Source: Candidatus Bipolaricaulota bacterium
GTDB taxonomy: Bacteria; Bipolaricaulota; Bipolaricaulia; UBA7950; UBA9294
DNA length: 61,385 nt
Direction of reading: 5' to 3'
NCBI GenBank assembly: GCA_028277345.1
Contig: JANQGM010000010.1
Span: 1 to 61,385, forward strand
The notes under the pieces were generated by a model. The model made no database searches. It saw nothing but the letters and a program-made list of their open reading frames with translations, and had not been told where the DNA came from. Shown in pieces: positions 1-8,278 of this stretch. Positions within the stretch are counted from its first letter, which is position 1; each line of letters begins with the position of its first letter. A program made the translations under genes and the position numbers.

Positions 1-407
1 CAATCGAACGATCTCATGGCATAGTCATCCAAGCCAAGCAGGGAAAGCGTTTCGCAGACAATCTGTCGATCCTGCTCCGAAACCCGCCAGGCCATATGCG
101 GCCGCCGGCCAAGCAGCACCGCATCAAACACCGTGGCCGGAAACATCTGGGTGGTCGTCTGCGGCACGTAGCCGATAAGTTTGGCGGCATCTCGTGATGT
201 GATCGTGCGGGCGTCGATTCCGTCAATCAGGACCGTCCCCGACTTCGGCTTCAGGATGCGATTGATGCAGCGAATGAGCGTCGTCTTCCCGGAGCCGTTT
301 GGCCCCACCAGGCTCGTCGAAACCCCAACCGGAGCCGTGAAGGCCGCTTTGTGAAGCACATCATGCGATCCGTAGGCAAAGGAAACCCCTTGGACATGCA
401 GTTTCAT
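1..407 (-). CDS. FecE/BtuD-type ABC importer ATPase (3' part cut by window edge)
   Basis: ATP-hydrolysing subunit of an iron-chelate, heme or cobalamin type importer, acting at the inner face of the membrane. About 135 residues are visible. They start MKLHVQGVSFAYG, with the Walker A motif GPNGSGKT at residues 35-42 and a Q-loop in GYVPQTT near residue 85. The signature motif and Walker B lie beyond the left edge. The ATG at 407 sits in an ATGA overlap with the permease stop, so the two are translationally coupled. It is the last visible gene of the minus-strand operon that starts with the radical SAM gene at 5079. The family is clear. The substrate (heme, siderophore or another chelate) is inferred only from context. 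Confidence 0.9.
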   Translation of the reverse strand, partial: MKLHVQGVSFAYGSHDVLHKAAFTAPVGVSTSLVGPNGSGKTTLIRCINRILKPKSGTVLIDGIDARTITSRDAAKLIGYVPQTTTQMFPATVFDAVLLGRRPHMAWRVSEQDRQIVCETLSLLGLDDYAMRSFD

Positions 408-1537
408 ACCGACATCCCCCTTCGGCGTTTCATGAGAAGGTAAAAGAAGAAGGGCGCTCCGATAAAAGAAATGACGATTCCCACCGGAATGATGATGGGC
501 GACGCGACCGTCCGCCCCAAGGCGTCCGCGACAAGCAAGAGGATCGCCCCGAGAACGGCGGAGGCTGGAAGCAAGAATCGGTAGTCCGATCCGATTAGAA
601 GACGCGCACAATGAGGCGCCACCAATCCCACAAAACCGATGATGCCCGTGAAGCTGATAACGCTCGCCGTAATCAACGAGGAAAGAAGCATGGTTACGAC
701 GCGAATTCGCCCACAATTCACCCCAAGGCTTTTCGCGACCTCGTCGCCGCCCTGTGCCATCGCATTGATGTCCCACGAGGCGCGGAACATGAACGGCATG
801 GAGATGGCCAAAGCCACCAGCACGATGAGGATATTGAGCCACGTTGAGCCGGTCAGGGACCCGAACGCCCAGTGAATGACCTGCTGCAGTTCACCCTCCG
901 TTGCGATGTATTGAAGAAACGATGTCGCAGCTCCGAATAGGTTTAGCAGCGCAATTCCGACGAGGATAAAAGACGCCGGTGTGATCCCTCGCAATCGACC
1001 TAATGCGAGGATGAGCATTGAGGTCCCCATCGAAAACACGAACGCGTTTCCAATGATGACATAGCGTCCGATACCGATCAGACTGAAGCCCGCGATGATG
1101 GCCAACGAAGCGCCAAGGGTCGCGCCCGACGCCACGCCCAATGTAAATGGGCTTACTAGCGGATTCCGCAAGATCCCCTGCATGGATGCGCCTGCCAGGG
1201 CCAATCCCGCGCCGGATAAGGCGCCCATCACGATGCGAGGCAGTCGCATGTTCCACACGATAACTTCAGCGATGGACGGCTTAACGTCCTGTCCTAAGGT
1301 TGCAATCTTCCGAACCAGGGCCCGAACAACATCGCCGACCGTCAATGATGCGCCACCCAGGGTCATCGACACTAAGGCCACGACAATGAGCAAGACCACG
1401 CCAAGTAAAACGATTAGCGTCTTTCGCCCGATAAATCGAACGTACCGATCGGATACGGAAGGGCAGGACGCGTCCTGCCCTTCTGAGTAGTCAGTCCCTG
1501 GCTCCCTTACGGAGCGGGATAAACGAAGGTTCCCCAA
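404..1537 (-). CDS. FecCD/BtuC-family ABC permease
   Basis: Membrane subunit of the importer, about 377 residues with many hydrophobic segments. The first is RKTLIVLLGVVLLIVVALV near residues 38-56. Family landmarks include RLPRIVMGALSGAGLALAG, MQGILRNPLVSP and the late FVGLVAPHCARLL (the FVGL-PH signature of FecCD permeases). It follows the second binding-protein gene. The ATG at 1537 overlaps that gene by about 30 bases and gives a 37-residue leader that includes a 26-base perfect palindrome (1458-1483). A shorter product from a non-ATG start just before the first membrane segment is therefore possible. The stop shares ATGA with the ATPase start. Function is well supported, substrate is not. 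Confidence 0.9.
   Translation of the reverse strand: MGNLRLSRSVREPGTDYSEGQDASCPSVSDRYVRFIGRKTLIVLLGVVLLIVVALVSMTLGGASLTVGDVVRALVRKIATLGQDVKPSIAEVIVWNMRLPRIVMGALSGAGLALAGASMQGILRNPLVSPFTLGVASGATLGASLAIIAGFSLIGIGRYVIIGNAFVFSMGTSMLILALGRLRGITPASFILVGIALLNLFGAATSFLQYIATEGELQQVIHWAFGSLTGSTWLNILIVLVALAISMPFMFRASWDINAMAQGGDEVAKSLGVNCGRIRVVTMLLSSLITASVISFTGIIGFVGLVAPHCARLLIGSDYRFLLPASAVLGAILLLVADALGRTVASPIIIPVGIVISFIGAPFFFYLLMKRRRGMSV
1458..1483. repeat. 26-base perfect palindrome at the binding-protein/permease junction
   Basis: The sequence is a perfect inverted repeat with no loop, centred on GACGCGTC, with arms GAAGGGCAGGACG and its complement. It lies 24 bases after the stop codon of the binding protein and inside the longest reading of the permease N-terminus. 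Such palindromes in an operon can be mRNA-processing or stability hairpins, REP-like elements or protein sites. No T-tract follows on either strand, so it is not an ordinary terminator. Confidence 0.75.
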
Positions 1538-2556
1538 TGGTCAACTCCTAGATAGGACTCATGATATTCGCGAAGGAGTGCTTCAGCATCAATATCCAGC
1601 TCGGGATAGAAGATCTTGGCGAGAAACGGAACCATGAAGATTTTCCGTGGGCCGGACGCAATGCTGGCGGAGATGATATACGCTCGGCCGTTTTCCAACG
1701 CAGAAAGTGCGTTCCAGCCAGGTCGTTCGGTTAACTGCGCAAGCAGCGCAGCCATCGGCTCCTCATCCGTTACCCCGTAACCAAGTGATCCACCGCGGCT
1801 GTTGTCAAATAACAGCACATCCGGATCTCGCTCGAGAATGACTTCAGGATCTGCGTCGGCATAAGGAGCCATTGAATCGGAAAAAACGTTGATTCCCCCT
1901 GCGCGCGTAATGAGCGTGTCCCATTCGGTACCCGGTCCAAACGCCATGCCTCCGTGGTTTTCGGCAAACACACGTGGCGCATCTGCTCCGCTCTCGGAAA
2001 CCAAGCTGGAGACCTCATCCATCGCAGAGCGCAGGAAGGTACTAAGCTCTTGTGCCTTCTCGACCCGGTCGAAGATAAGCCCAAGCTTCTCAATGTCGTC
2101 AAATAGAGTATCCAATTTGTAGACATCAAGGCCGACGACAACGACGCCTGCAGGCTCAAGGGAATCCGCAAGCTGTTCAAGATTCGCGAACGGATGAGTT
2201 CCGTACGTAATCATCAGTTGAGGTTCAAGTTCAAGGACAACTTCCGGATCTGGAGGGCTAAACGGGGACATTGAGACAAGCGGGAGTCCAGCATAAACGG
2301 AGAGCTCCGGCTTGCTCGTTGTCGACCCAATGACACCGACCACGCAATCAGAGACACCTAGAATCGCCAGGATTTCGGCTGCCGGAGGATTAACCACAAC
2401 GACACGGTCTATGTGCTCCGGGATTTGAACCGTTCGTCCTGCGGAATCGACAATCGTCAGTGGTCCATCTGATGAGTCGCTCTGAGCAAAGACGGGGAGC
2501 GCCAGCAGGATAACGGACAAAGCGGCAACGAGCGCTAGCCGGGATACGGTATTCAT
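1507..2556 (-). CDS. FecB-type periplasmic binding protein, copy 2
   Basis: Periplasmic solute-binding protein (peripla_BP_2 fold) delivering an iron-type ligand to the FecCD permease. The ATG at 2556 was chosen because it begins a clear signal peptide (MNTVSRLALVAALSV then LPVFAQ) and has an upstream AAGGGTGG. The mature part shows VDSAGRTVQIPEHIDRVVVV and NPPAAEILAILG, typical of the class. It is paralogous to the neighbour at 2630-3664: both share SGPRKIF, FYPELDID and the C-terminal FVYPAP, and by eye about half of the last 150 residues are identical. Two tandem binding proteins feeding one permease suggest two ligands or a recent duplication. A hairpin at 2573-2608 separates them. Confidence 0.88.
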   Translation of the reverse strand: MNTVSRLALVAALSVILLALPVFAQSDSSDGPLTIVDSAGRTVQIPEHIDRVVVVNPPAAEILAILGVSDCVVGVIGSTTSKPELSVYAGLPLVSMSPFSPPDPEVVLELEPQLMITYGTHPFANLEQLADSLEPAGVVVVGLDVYKLDTLFDDIEKLGLIFDRVEKAQELSTFLRSAMDEVSSLVSESGADAPRVFAENHGGMAFGPGTEWDTLITRAGGINVFSDSMAPYADADPEVILERDPDVLLFDNSRGGSLGYGVTDEEPMAALLAQLTERPGWNALSALENGRAYIISASIASGPRKIFMVPFLAKIFYPELDIDAEALLREYHESYLGVDHWGTFVYPAP

Positions 2557-2572
2557 TCCAAACCACCCTTTT

Positions 2573-2608
2573 AAGCGAGACAGGCCGATGGTTCGGCCTG
2601 TCTCGCTT
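2573..2608 (-). other. Intercistronic 15-bp stem hairpin
   Basis: Arms AAGCGAGACAGGCCG and its exact complement enclose the six-base loop ATGGTT, between the two binding-protein genes. On the minus strand the stem is followed by AAAAGGG rather than a run of T, so it is more likely an mRNA stabiliser or partial attenuator than a full terminator. It would let the first binding protein be made in excess of the downstream genes. Confidence 0.7.
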
Positions 2609-2629
2609 GAAACGTAATCATCGTGCGAA

Positions 2630-3664
2630 CTACGGAGCCGGATAGACGAAGACTCCTGTGTGCTCCACACCAAGGAATTCCTGATGGTACTGCGCGAGCA
2701 GAGCCTCGGGATCGATATCCAGTTCTGGATAGAAGATCCTCGCCATGAACGGGATCAGGAAAATCTTGCGCGGACCCGATCCGATGCTCGAAGATACCAC
2801 ATGCGTGTTACCGCCGTTGACGGCATCCAGGGAATCCCAGCCGGGCCGGTCGATATAGCCGGCAAGCGCCTCAGCCATGGCGGCCTCGTCAGACTTGCCA
2901 TATCCGACCGCGCTGCTTCGGGAATCGAACAGGACGATTTCCGGGTTTCTCTCGATAGTCACTTCCGGATCGGCTTCGAAACTGGAAACTTCCGCATCAG
3001 CATAGATATTCTCTCCGCCGGCCCATCCGATAATAGTGTGCCATTCCGAGCCCGGCGCATGGGCGTTGCCTCCATGTCCCTCCGCGTAGACGCGAGGAGC
3101 ATCGCCTGCAACAGCTGCAACCTGCGCAACCGAGGTATCAATCGCGGATTGTAGGAAGACGATGAGCTTGGCCGCTTCCGGGAGCTTTCCGAAAACCTTA
3201 CCCAAGGTCAAGATATCGCTGAACAGATAGTCGAGTTTGTAGGCATCGATTCCGATGACGGGAATGCCGGCAGGAGCAAGCGAATCGGCGAGGCCTTGAA
3301 TACTGCCGATTGAGGCATAGTGGATCACCAACTGCGGTTCCAGTTCGGTGATGACTTCGATGTCAGGCTGGCCATGCGCGGAGCTGGCAACCTGGGGAAT
3401 GGCTGCGTACGCCGGCAATTCGGCCTTGCGTGCAACCGATCCGCTGGTACCCACGACAAGATCCGTAGCTCCGAGAATGGCGATAACTTCTGCTGCAGGC
3501 GGATTGATAACGACAACCCGTTCCAAGGGTTGCGAAATCTCAACGACGCGTCCCGCGGAATCCACCACGGTCACGGAATCCTGGGCCAGGACGGGGACTA
3601 GACTGACAAGTCCGATCAGTAGGGCCAATCCGGCCGCGCGGACGAACGCTGTACGACTGTGCAC
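2630..3664 (-). CDS. FecB-type periplasmic binding protein, copy 1
   Basis: Periplasmic binding protein of the same family as the downstream gene. The start chosen is GTG at 3664, four bases after a strong GGAGG; longer readings run into the upstream gene. The N-terminus (HSRTAFVRAAGLALLIGLVSLVPVLAQ in two parts, cleavage after AQ) is a signal peptide. Landmarks are VVDSAGRVVEIS, the repeated VVINPPAAEVIAILG and the C-terminal GVFVYPAP. It is the second gene of the minus-strand operon, 59 bases after the radical SAM gene. The ligand is unknown; heme or a degradation-compatible iron chelate would suit the neighbouring ChuW/HemN-like enzyme. Confidence 0.88.
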   Translation of the reverse strand: MHSRTAFVRAAGLALLIGLVSLVPVLAQDSVTVVDSAGRVVEISQPLERVVVINPPAAEVIAILGATDLVVGTSGSVARKAELPAYAAIPQVASSAHGQPDIEVITELEPQLVIHYASIGSIQGLADSLAPAGIPVIGIDAYKLDYLFSDILTLGKVFGKLPEAAKLIVFLQSAIDTSVAQVAAVAGDAPRVYAEGHGGNAHAPGSEWHTIIGWAGGENIYADAEVSSFEADPEVTIERNPEIVLFDSRSSAVGYGKSDEAAMAEALAGYIDRPGWDSLDAVNGGNTHVVSSSIGSGPRKIFLIPFMARIFYPELDIDPEALLAQYHQEFLGVEHTGVFVYPAP

Positions 3665-3723
3665 GTTTCCTCCTTCTAATCTGAAATATTTTGTATGGTT
3701 AGGCTGTCCCATTGCTTTCCAAT

Positions 3724-5079
3724 CTACCGATGAGGCGAGCCATGCGGATGCGAGATAGGATGCTGTCGAGGGCGATCACCTCCAGGAATTGCCTGAATCA
3801 GGGCCTGGGCTAGCTCGTGCGCGATGTTGTTTCCGTAAAACACCCCATCACGAGTCAAGGTGAGGCCCTCGTCATCGCTACGAACAAGATCGTCGCGTTG
3901 AAGGGAATCAAAGAGCGCTCCCGCAGCGTCAATCATTGCCGAATCGCGAATCCACAGATCGAAGTCATGCCAGCGAAACCCGCCAAATTCGATCGCCCCA
4001 AGGAGTCGATAAATCGATCGATAGGTGGCATTCACGATAAGGTAGGGGGGCAGGAGCTTGGGAAGGCTCTCAACATAACCCGCGTATTGGGCAAGGTCGG
4101 AAGGATTACGTCGAAGAACGCCCCCTAGGCGGCCGCCCGCTCCCGCCCCTAGAGGAAGAGTTTCACCTGTTGCGTAGCGAATGCGAATGTAGTCGTACCG
4201 ATCGCGCCCCGGGCGCACGAGCTTCGTCAGTTCCAACATCTCGAACCCTGCATCCATCAGCTCGTCAAAGGATCGTTCGAAGAATCGACGTTCCGTTTGA
4301 AGATCGCCCATCGGAGGCGCTTGCCCTGAGTCGATCATGCCGTGCAAGGCTGCCCTCTCCATCAAGATCAAGGCATAGAAACTCAGCCCGGCCAGATCCA
4401 AGGAGCATATGATCTCCAGATCAGCGAGCAGATCCTCTTCTGTCTGACCGGGCCAATTGTAGATGAGGTCCATTCCCACATTACGGAATCCAACATCTAG
4501 AAGATCGGTGAGCCGCTGCGCAGCCATCCGCCCCGTTCCATGTCGTCCCAGATACTGACGCCCACGATCGACAAACGTCTGAACGCCGACGCTAAACCGC
4601 GTGACTCCACCGTCCTGAAAGACACGGATATGCTCATCCGAGAGATCCGAAACACTCGTTTCGATCGTAATTTCCACGTCGGGTCTGAGGTTGAGGTGGG
4701 TATGTAAGGCCTTCAAGATGCGAGCCAAGCCCTGGGGAGGCAACACGGTGGGCGTGCCCCCACCAAAGTAAACGGCTCCGTACCGAGCGTTTCGCACGAG
4801 ATCAGTTCGAGCGAGCGTCTCCAATTCCTTCACAATGAGGTCGGCATACTCGCTGGCCGGCGCCTCGCAACGACGGTTGAGATTGCAGAACGTGCAGTTG
4901 TGCGTGCAGTACGGCGTGTGAATGTACACCGCCCTATCCGAAACAAGATCTGAGCTGGTGGAAGAGGGTGGCATCGTTTCCGACGGGACGATCAATGAAC
5001 GGAGCGGAGCCAGCGCTTCATGATGACTGCGCAGCCGTCGGTCGTATCTGCCCTGCTTCTGGGACTGTGGTCGGTCCAC
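3724..5079 (-). CDS. Radical SAM HemN/HutW/ChuW-like protein
   Basis: Cytoplasmic radical SAM enzyme of the coproporphyrinogen-oxidase-like family. The 4Fe-4S/SAM motif is CTHNCTFC (CX3CX2C) within YIHTPYCTHNCTFC, near residue 55, followed by the glycine motif YFGGGTPTVLPP. Length (451 residues) fits the family. In heme-uptake operons, relatives called HutW/ChuW open the heme ring under anaerobic conditions to release iron; other relatives are HemW chaperones or oxygen-independent HemN. Its position as first gene of an iron-type ABC import operon favours the heme-utilisation role, by inference. Start is GTG at 5079 with GGTGAT six bases upstream. Two metal-box palindromes (5099-5114, 5142-5159) lie just upstream. 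Confidence 0.8.
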   Translation of the reverse strand: MDRPQSQKQGRYDRRLRSHHEALAPLRSLIVPSETMPPSSTSSDLVSDRAVYIHTPYCTHNCTFCNLNRRCEAPASEYADLIVKELETLARTDLVRNARYGAVYFGGGTPTVLPPQGLARILKALHTHLNLRPDVEITIETSVSDLSDEHIRVFQDGGVTRFSVGVQTFVDRGRQYLGRHGTGRMAAQRLTDLLDVGFRNVGMDLIYNWPGQTEEDLLADLEIICSLDLAGLSFYALILMERAALHGMIDSGQAPPMGDLQTERRFFERSFDELMDAGFEMLELTKLVRPGRDRYDYIRIRYATGETLPLGAGAGGRLGGVLRRNPSDLAQYAGYVESLPKLLPPYLIVNATYRSIYRLLGAIEFGGFRWHDFDLWIRDSAMIDAAGALFDSLQRDDLVRSDDEGLTLTRDGVFYGNNIAHELAQALIQAIPGGDRPRQHPISHPHGSPHR

Positions 5080-5097
5080 TTTGGGATCACCTATAAA

Positions 5098-5115
5098 AGT
5101 TAGTCTTCACTAACA
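5098..5115. promoter_or_regulatory. Metal-box operator 1
   Basis: GTTAG-TCTTCA-CTAAC, matching the window-wide consensus TGTTAG-N6-CTAACA at 11 of 12 arm positions. It lies 20 bases upstream of the radical SAM start (minus strand). The form is typical of operators of DtxR/MntR-family repressors. Confidence 0.75.
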
Positions 5116-5141
5116 ACAGTGCGTGCACACTTCGTTTCTAT

Positions 5142-5159
5142 TGTTAGCGAAGTCTAACA
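5142..5159. promoter_or_regulatory. Metal-box operator 2
   Basis: TGTTAG-CGAAGT-CTAACA, a perfect match to the consensus, extending to a 20-base palindrome with flanking T and A. It lies in the divergent region between the radical SAM gene (minus) and the DtxR-type regulator (plus). Confidence 0.82.
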
Positions 5160-5220
5160 ACACTATCCTCGAACTCCACGGTTGTCAAGTCCGATTTAGG
5201 AAGACCTCACAAAGCCCTGA

Positions 5221-5249
5221 TTGATCGCACTTGGGCAGCCCTGTATAAT
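5221..5249 (+). promoter_or_regulatory. Sigma-70-type promoter of the DtxR-type regulator
   Basis: TTGATC (5221-5226), 17-base spacer, TATAAT (5244-5249). Transcription would begin at about 5256, at the ATG at 5257, giving a leaderless message. No ribosome-binding site precedes that ATG. Confidence 0.7.
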
Positions 5250-5266
5250 GTTTCTCATGTCTAACA
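5249..5266. promoter_or_regulatory. Metal-box operator 3, overlapping -10 and start codon
   Basis: TGTTTC-TCATGT-CTAACA matches the consensus at 10 of 12 arm positions. Its first T is the last base of the -10 box and the ATG of the regulator lies in its spacer, which implies autoregulation. Confidence 0.7.
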
Positions 5267-5754
5267 TTTGCAAGAAGAGCGATCGCGAATCCGTAGGTTC
5301 CTCAAGCCTTGAAGATTACCTGGAAGCGATCCTCAATCTGTCTGGGAGCGTTGGCGCTTCGGTGCGCGTTACCGACCTAAGCGACCAGCTCGGCGTCAGC
5401 AAACCCAGTGCCTCTGTCGCCGTGAAGCGACTGGCAGAAGCCGGATGGGTGGCTCACGAACGTTACGGAGACATCAAGCTCACGTCCGATGGACGACAAC
5501 GCGCGCAAGACGTTGCAGGACGGCACGATTTGCTCCTTCGATTCCTCCGAGATGTATTGGGCGTCGAAGAAGCCATCGCTGAACGGGACGCCTGTCGATT
5601 GGAGCATGACCTGAGTCCGGAAACCGTCAGTTGCTTGACACGTTTTGTTGAGTTTCTGACCGGCAGCACCACGGACGACCGGGTTTGGAACAGACGTTTC
5701 GAGGAATACCTAGCCGTTGGAAAGCACCATGCGGACCTAATCCAGGGAGGCTAA
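5257..5754 (+). CDS. Short DtxR/MntR-family metal-dependent repressor
   Basis: Cytoplasmic winged-helix repressor, 165 residues, with the N-terminal HTH and metal-binding/dimerisation domains but no C-terminal FeoA/SH3 domain. HTH residues lie around 36-60. Candidate metal ligands by eye alignment are D20 and E23 (in LEDYLEAI, as MntR D8/E11), H90, C113, E116 and H117 (in DACRLEHDLS). The Cys corresponds to DtxR C102 and the Asp to MntR D8, so the site is a hybrid. ATG at 5257 was chosen because it is placed 7 bases after the -10 box. Its stop codon forms the loop of a terminator. It probably reads Fe(II) for the adjacent feo genes; the metal is inferred. Confidence 0.87.
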   Translation: MSNICKKSDRESVGSSSLEDYLEAILNLSGSVGASVRVTDLSDQLGVSKPSASVAVKRLAEAGWVAHERYGDIKLTSDGRQRAQDVAGRHDLLLRFLRDVLGVEEAIAERDACRLEHDLSPETVSCLTRFVEFLTGSTTDDRVWNRRFEEYLAVGKHHADLIQGG

Positions 5755-5766
5755 GCCTCCTTTTTT
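5745..5766 (+). terminator. Rho-independent terminator with the stop codon as its loop
   Basis: GGAGGC (5746-5751), loop TAA (the stop codon of the regulator), GCCTCC (5755-5760), then six T. It separates the regulator from feoA. Confidence 0.75.
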
Positions 5767-5773
5767 CGAGCAT

Positions 5774-5791
5774 TGTTAGAATGATCTAACA
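5774..5791. promoter_or_regulatory. Metal-box operator 4 in the feo promoter
   Basis: TGTTAG-AATGAT-CTAACA, a perfect consensus match 16 bases upstream of the feoA start. It contains TGTTAGAAT, which reads as an extended -10 element, so repressor binding would cover the promoter. Confidence 0.82.
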
Positions 5792-5807
5792 GATGCACGG
5801 AGGAACG

Positions 5808-6053
5808 ATGACAAACCGGACATTGAAAGACATCAAACCGAAGGAATCCGCACGTATCGTTACCGTCGGCGGGGCGGGAAAGATCCGACGTCGGTTGATG
5901 GACATGGGACTCGTGAAGGGCGCCGAGATCACGGTTCAGCGGGTGGCTCCTCTGGGAGATCCCATCGAGATCCTCCTCAAGGGATATCACCTGACGCTCA
6001 GGAAGAACGAAGCCGCGAGCATTCTGGTCGAACCCACAAAGGAGTCTGCGTGA
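5808..6053 (+). CDS. feoA: FeoA-like protein 1
   Basis: Small cytoplasmic SH3-like partner of the ferrous iron transporter FeoB, 81 residues. The core GGAGKIRRRLMDMGLVKGAEI and the late PIEILLKGYHLTLRKNEAASILV match the FeoA domain (PF04023). ATG at 5808 follows GGAGGAACG; an in-frame ATG five codons earlier lacks such a site. First gene of feoA-feoA-feoB-feoC, under the metal box at 5774. The stop overlaps the next start (TGATG). Confidence 0.9.
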   Translation: MTNRTLKDIKPKESARIVTVGGAGKIRRRLMDMGLVKGAEITVQRVAPLGDPIEILLKGYHLTLRKNEAASILVEPTKESA

Positions 6054-6298
6054 TGCCACTTGCGTTGGCGCACCCCGGGGAATGTGTTGAGATCCTCCGA
6101 ATCCGCGGAGGCGAAGGCTTCCGGCGCCGGCTCGCCGAAATGGGGCTGATCGCCGGAAATCGTGTTCGCGTCATCAGCAATGGAAGGCCGGGACCCGTTG
6201 TCCTTGAAACCAAGGGCTCAAGGCTTGCGATTGGCCATGGAGCGACACAAAAGATCCAAGTCAAGCCATGCGTGCAAGCAGAGGAGTTTGATGGATAA
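6053..6298 (+). CDS. feoA: FeoA-like protein 2
   Basis: Second FeoA domain protein, 81 residues, with [32 protein letters not shown] and a C-terminal [10 protein letters not shown]. Start ATG 6053 overlaps the stop of the first feoA by one base (TGATG), with AAGGAG upstream; the GTG one codon earlier is a less likely start. The stop lies eight bases inside feoB. Tandem feoA genes before feoB are common in anaerobes and may form a heteromeric regulator of FeoB. Confidence 0.9.
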   Translation: MPLALAHPGECVEILRIRGGEGFRRRLAEMGLIAGNRVRVISNGRPGPVVLETKGSRLAIGHGATQKIQVKPCVQAEEFDG

Positions 6299-8264
6299 GA
6301 AGATCACGGTTGCGCTGGCTGGCAACCCAAATACCGGAAAAACGACTATCTTCAATGCCTTGACCGGCGCCCGGCAGCATGTCGGCAACTGGCCCGGCGT
6401 CACGGTGGAGAAGCGGGAAGGAAACCGCGAACATAAGGGTGCGGCCATTCACGTCGTGGATTTACCCGGCGTATATAGTCTCACCGCTTATTCGCTTGAC
6501 GAACTCATTGCTCGGCGCTTCATTCTTGAAGAGAAACCCGACCTTGTTGCCAACATCATCGACGCATCGAACCTTGAGCGAAACCTCTATCTGACGACCC
6601 AACTTCTTGAGATGGGCATCCCCGTCGTCCTTGTCTTGAACATGATGGATATGGCAAGGTCTCGCGGGCTCCAAATCGATCCGGAAAAGCTCTCAACCCT
6701 TCTCGGCGTACCGGTGGTGCCCTGCATTGCATCGCGAGGCGAAGGCATCGACGCGGTGATGGACACGATCGTGTCCGTTGCCGCTGAACACAAGCCCGGT
6801 GTCTCGCTAAATTACGGCCGCGAAGTTGAGCATGCCATCTCGACGATCGAAGAGCTCCTCCAAAATCGCCCCTTGCCGCACAAGGCCACGCCTCGATGGA
6901 CCGCCATCAAGCTGCTGGAAGACGATGAAGACATGATCGAAGGGCACGATGAGATTGCGCAGGACGCCGCGATCTCCGAGGCGAGAATGAAGAGCCTCGC
7001 ACACCTAAGCAACGTGTACGGAGACGAGGCGGAAACCGTCATCGCCGATGCCCGGTATGGCTTCATCAGCGGGTTGATGAAGGACGCCGTTCGCAAACCG
7101 GCTACGCAACGGGTTTCCATGTCGGATCGTATCGATCGTGTCGTGTTGAATCGATGGCTCGGTATTCCCATCTTCCTGGCCGTCCTGTATGGACTTTTCC
7201 AACTTGCGTTCACCGTCTCCATCCCATTCATGGACTGGATTGATGCGGGCTTTGGCTGGTTGGCCGAGCGCGCCATCGGTGTTGAAGGGTGGTTCGGCGC
7301 ACTGTTGAGAGATGGGATCATCGGCGGACTGGGGTCGGTACTGGTGTTTGTCCCCGTCATTTTCCTTCTGTATATCGCGCTTTCCATTCTTGAGGATTGC
7401 GGATATATGGCAAGAGCTGCGTTCGTCATGGATCGCTTGATGCACAAGATCGGTCTGCACGGCCGCTCGTTTGTACCCATGATGCTGGGTTTTGGATGTA
7501 ACGTACCCGCCATCATGGCTACTCGAACGATTGAAAACCCCAAAGACCGATTGGTCACCATCCTTGTGAATCCGCTTATGTCCTGTGGGGCCAGGCTACC
7601 CGTCTACGCCTTGCTGGCCGGTGCCTTTTTCACCGCGCATCAGGGACTCGTCGTCTTTTCCATGTACGCCATCGGAATCGTACTTGCGATCCTCCTAGCA
7701 TGGATCTTTCGGAAGCGCTTGGTGCGCGGTGAGAGCGGGCACTTCGTCATGGAATTGCCACCCTATCGGATGCCAACGATCAAGGGCGTTGCCCTCCACA
7801 CGTGGGAACGGGGCCGCTCCTTCTTGGTCCGCGCTGGCACGATCATCTTCTCCATCGTCATCGTCATCTGGGCACTTGATTACTCCGGGGCATTGGAACC
7901 CATCGGCCGTGTCATTGCGCCCATCTTCGCTCCAACCGGGTTCGGGCAATGGCAGTCGGCCGTCACCCTCGTCTTTGGCATTCTGGCCAAGGAGGTCGTG
8001 GTCGGAACGTTCGGGACACTGCTTGGAACGGGTGAAGCAGGCATTGGCGCTGCTCTCGGATCGCAACTCGGCTGGACGCCGCTTATCGCCTATGCGTTTA
8101 TGGTGATGACGCTAATCTATGTTCCCTGCATGGCGACGATCGCTGTCACGCGTCGAGAAACGGGATCGTGGAAATGGACATTCTTCATGATCGGGTACAC
8201 GCTCGTGCTGGGCTGGATTCTGGCAACGCTGATTTTCCAGATTGGCCGCCTTTTCGGTGGGTAG
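6291..8264 (+). CDS. feoB: Ferrous iron transport protein B
   Basis: Inner-membrane Fe(II) transporter with an N-terminal GTPase, 657 residues. G1 is GNPNTGKT at residues 11-18, G2 region [15 protein letters not shown]3 DLPGVYSL, G4 NMMD, G5 region CIASRGEG. The membrane part contains the Gate motifs, including [27 protein letters not shown] and the second Gate [19 protein letters not shown] (Cys in both). Start ATG 6291 has GAGGAG upstream and overlaps feoA2 by eight bases. Length is slightly below the E. coli protein, with a shorter linker. Iron repressed through operator 4, by inference. Confidence 0.97.
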   Translation: MDKKITVALAGNPNTGKTTIFNALTGARQHVGNWPGVTVEKREGNREHKGAAIHVVDLPGVYSLTAYSLDELIARRFILEEKPDLVANIIDASNLERNLYLTTQLLEMGIPVVLVLNMMDMARSRGLQIDPEKLSTLLGVPVVPCIASRGEGIDAVMDTIVSVAAEHKPGVSLNYGREVEHAISTIEELLQNRPLPHKATPRWTAIKLLEDDEDMIEGHDEIAQDAAISEARMKSLAHLSNVYGDEAETVIADARYGFISGLMKDAVRKPATQRVSMSDRIDRVVLNRWLGIPIFLAVLYGLFQLAFTVSIPFMDWIDAGFGWLAERAIGVEGWFGALLRDGIIGGLGSVLVFVPVIFLLYIALSILEDCGYMARAAFVMDRLMHKIGLHGRSFVPMMLGFGCNVPAIMATRTIENPKDRLVTILVNPLMSCGARLPVYALLAGAFFTAHQGLVVFSMYAIGIVLAILLAWIFRKRLVRGESGHFVMELPPYRMPTIKGVALHTWERGRSFLVRAGTIIFSIVIVIWALDYSGALEPIGRVIAPIFAPTGFGQWQSAVTLVFGILAKEVVVGTFGTLLGTGEAGIGAALGSQLGWTPLIAYAFMVMTLIYVPCMATIAVTRRETGSWKWTFFMIGYTLVLGWILATLIFQIGRLFGG

Positions 8265-8278
8265 AAAGGGGACATGAT

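Noticed and set aside
3665..3723. Possible metal box in GGTTAGGCTGTCCC before the first binding-protein gene
   Set aside because: Only one half-site is present and the second arm does not match.
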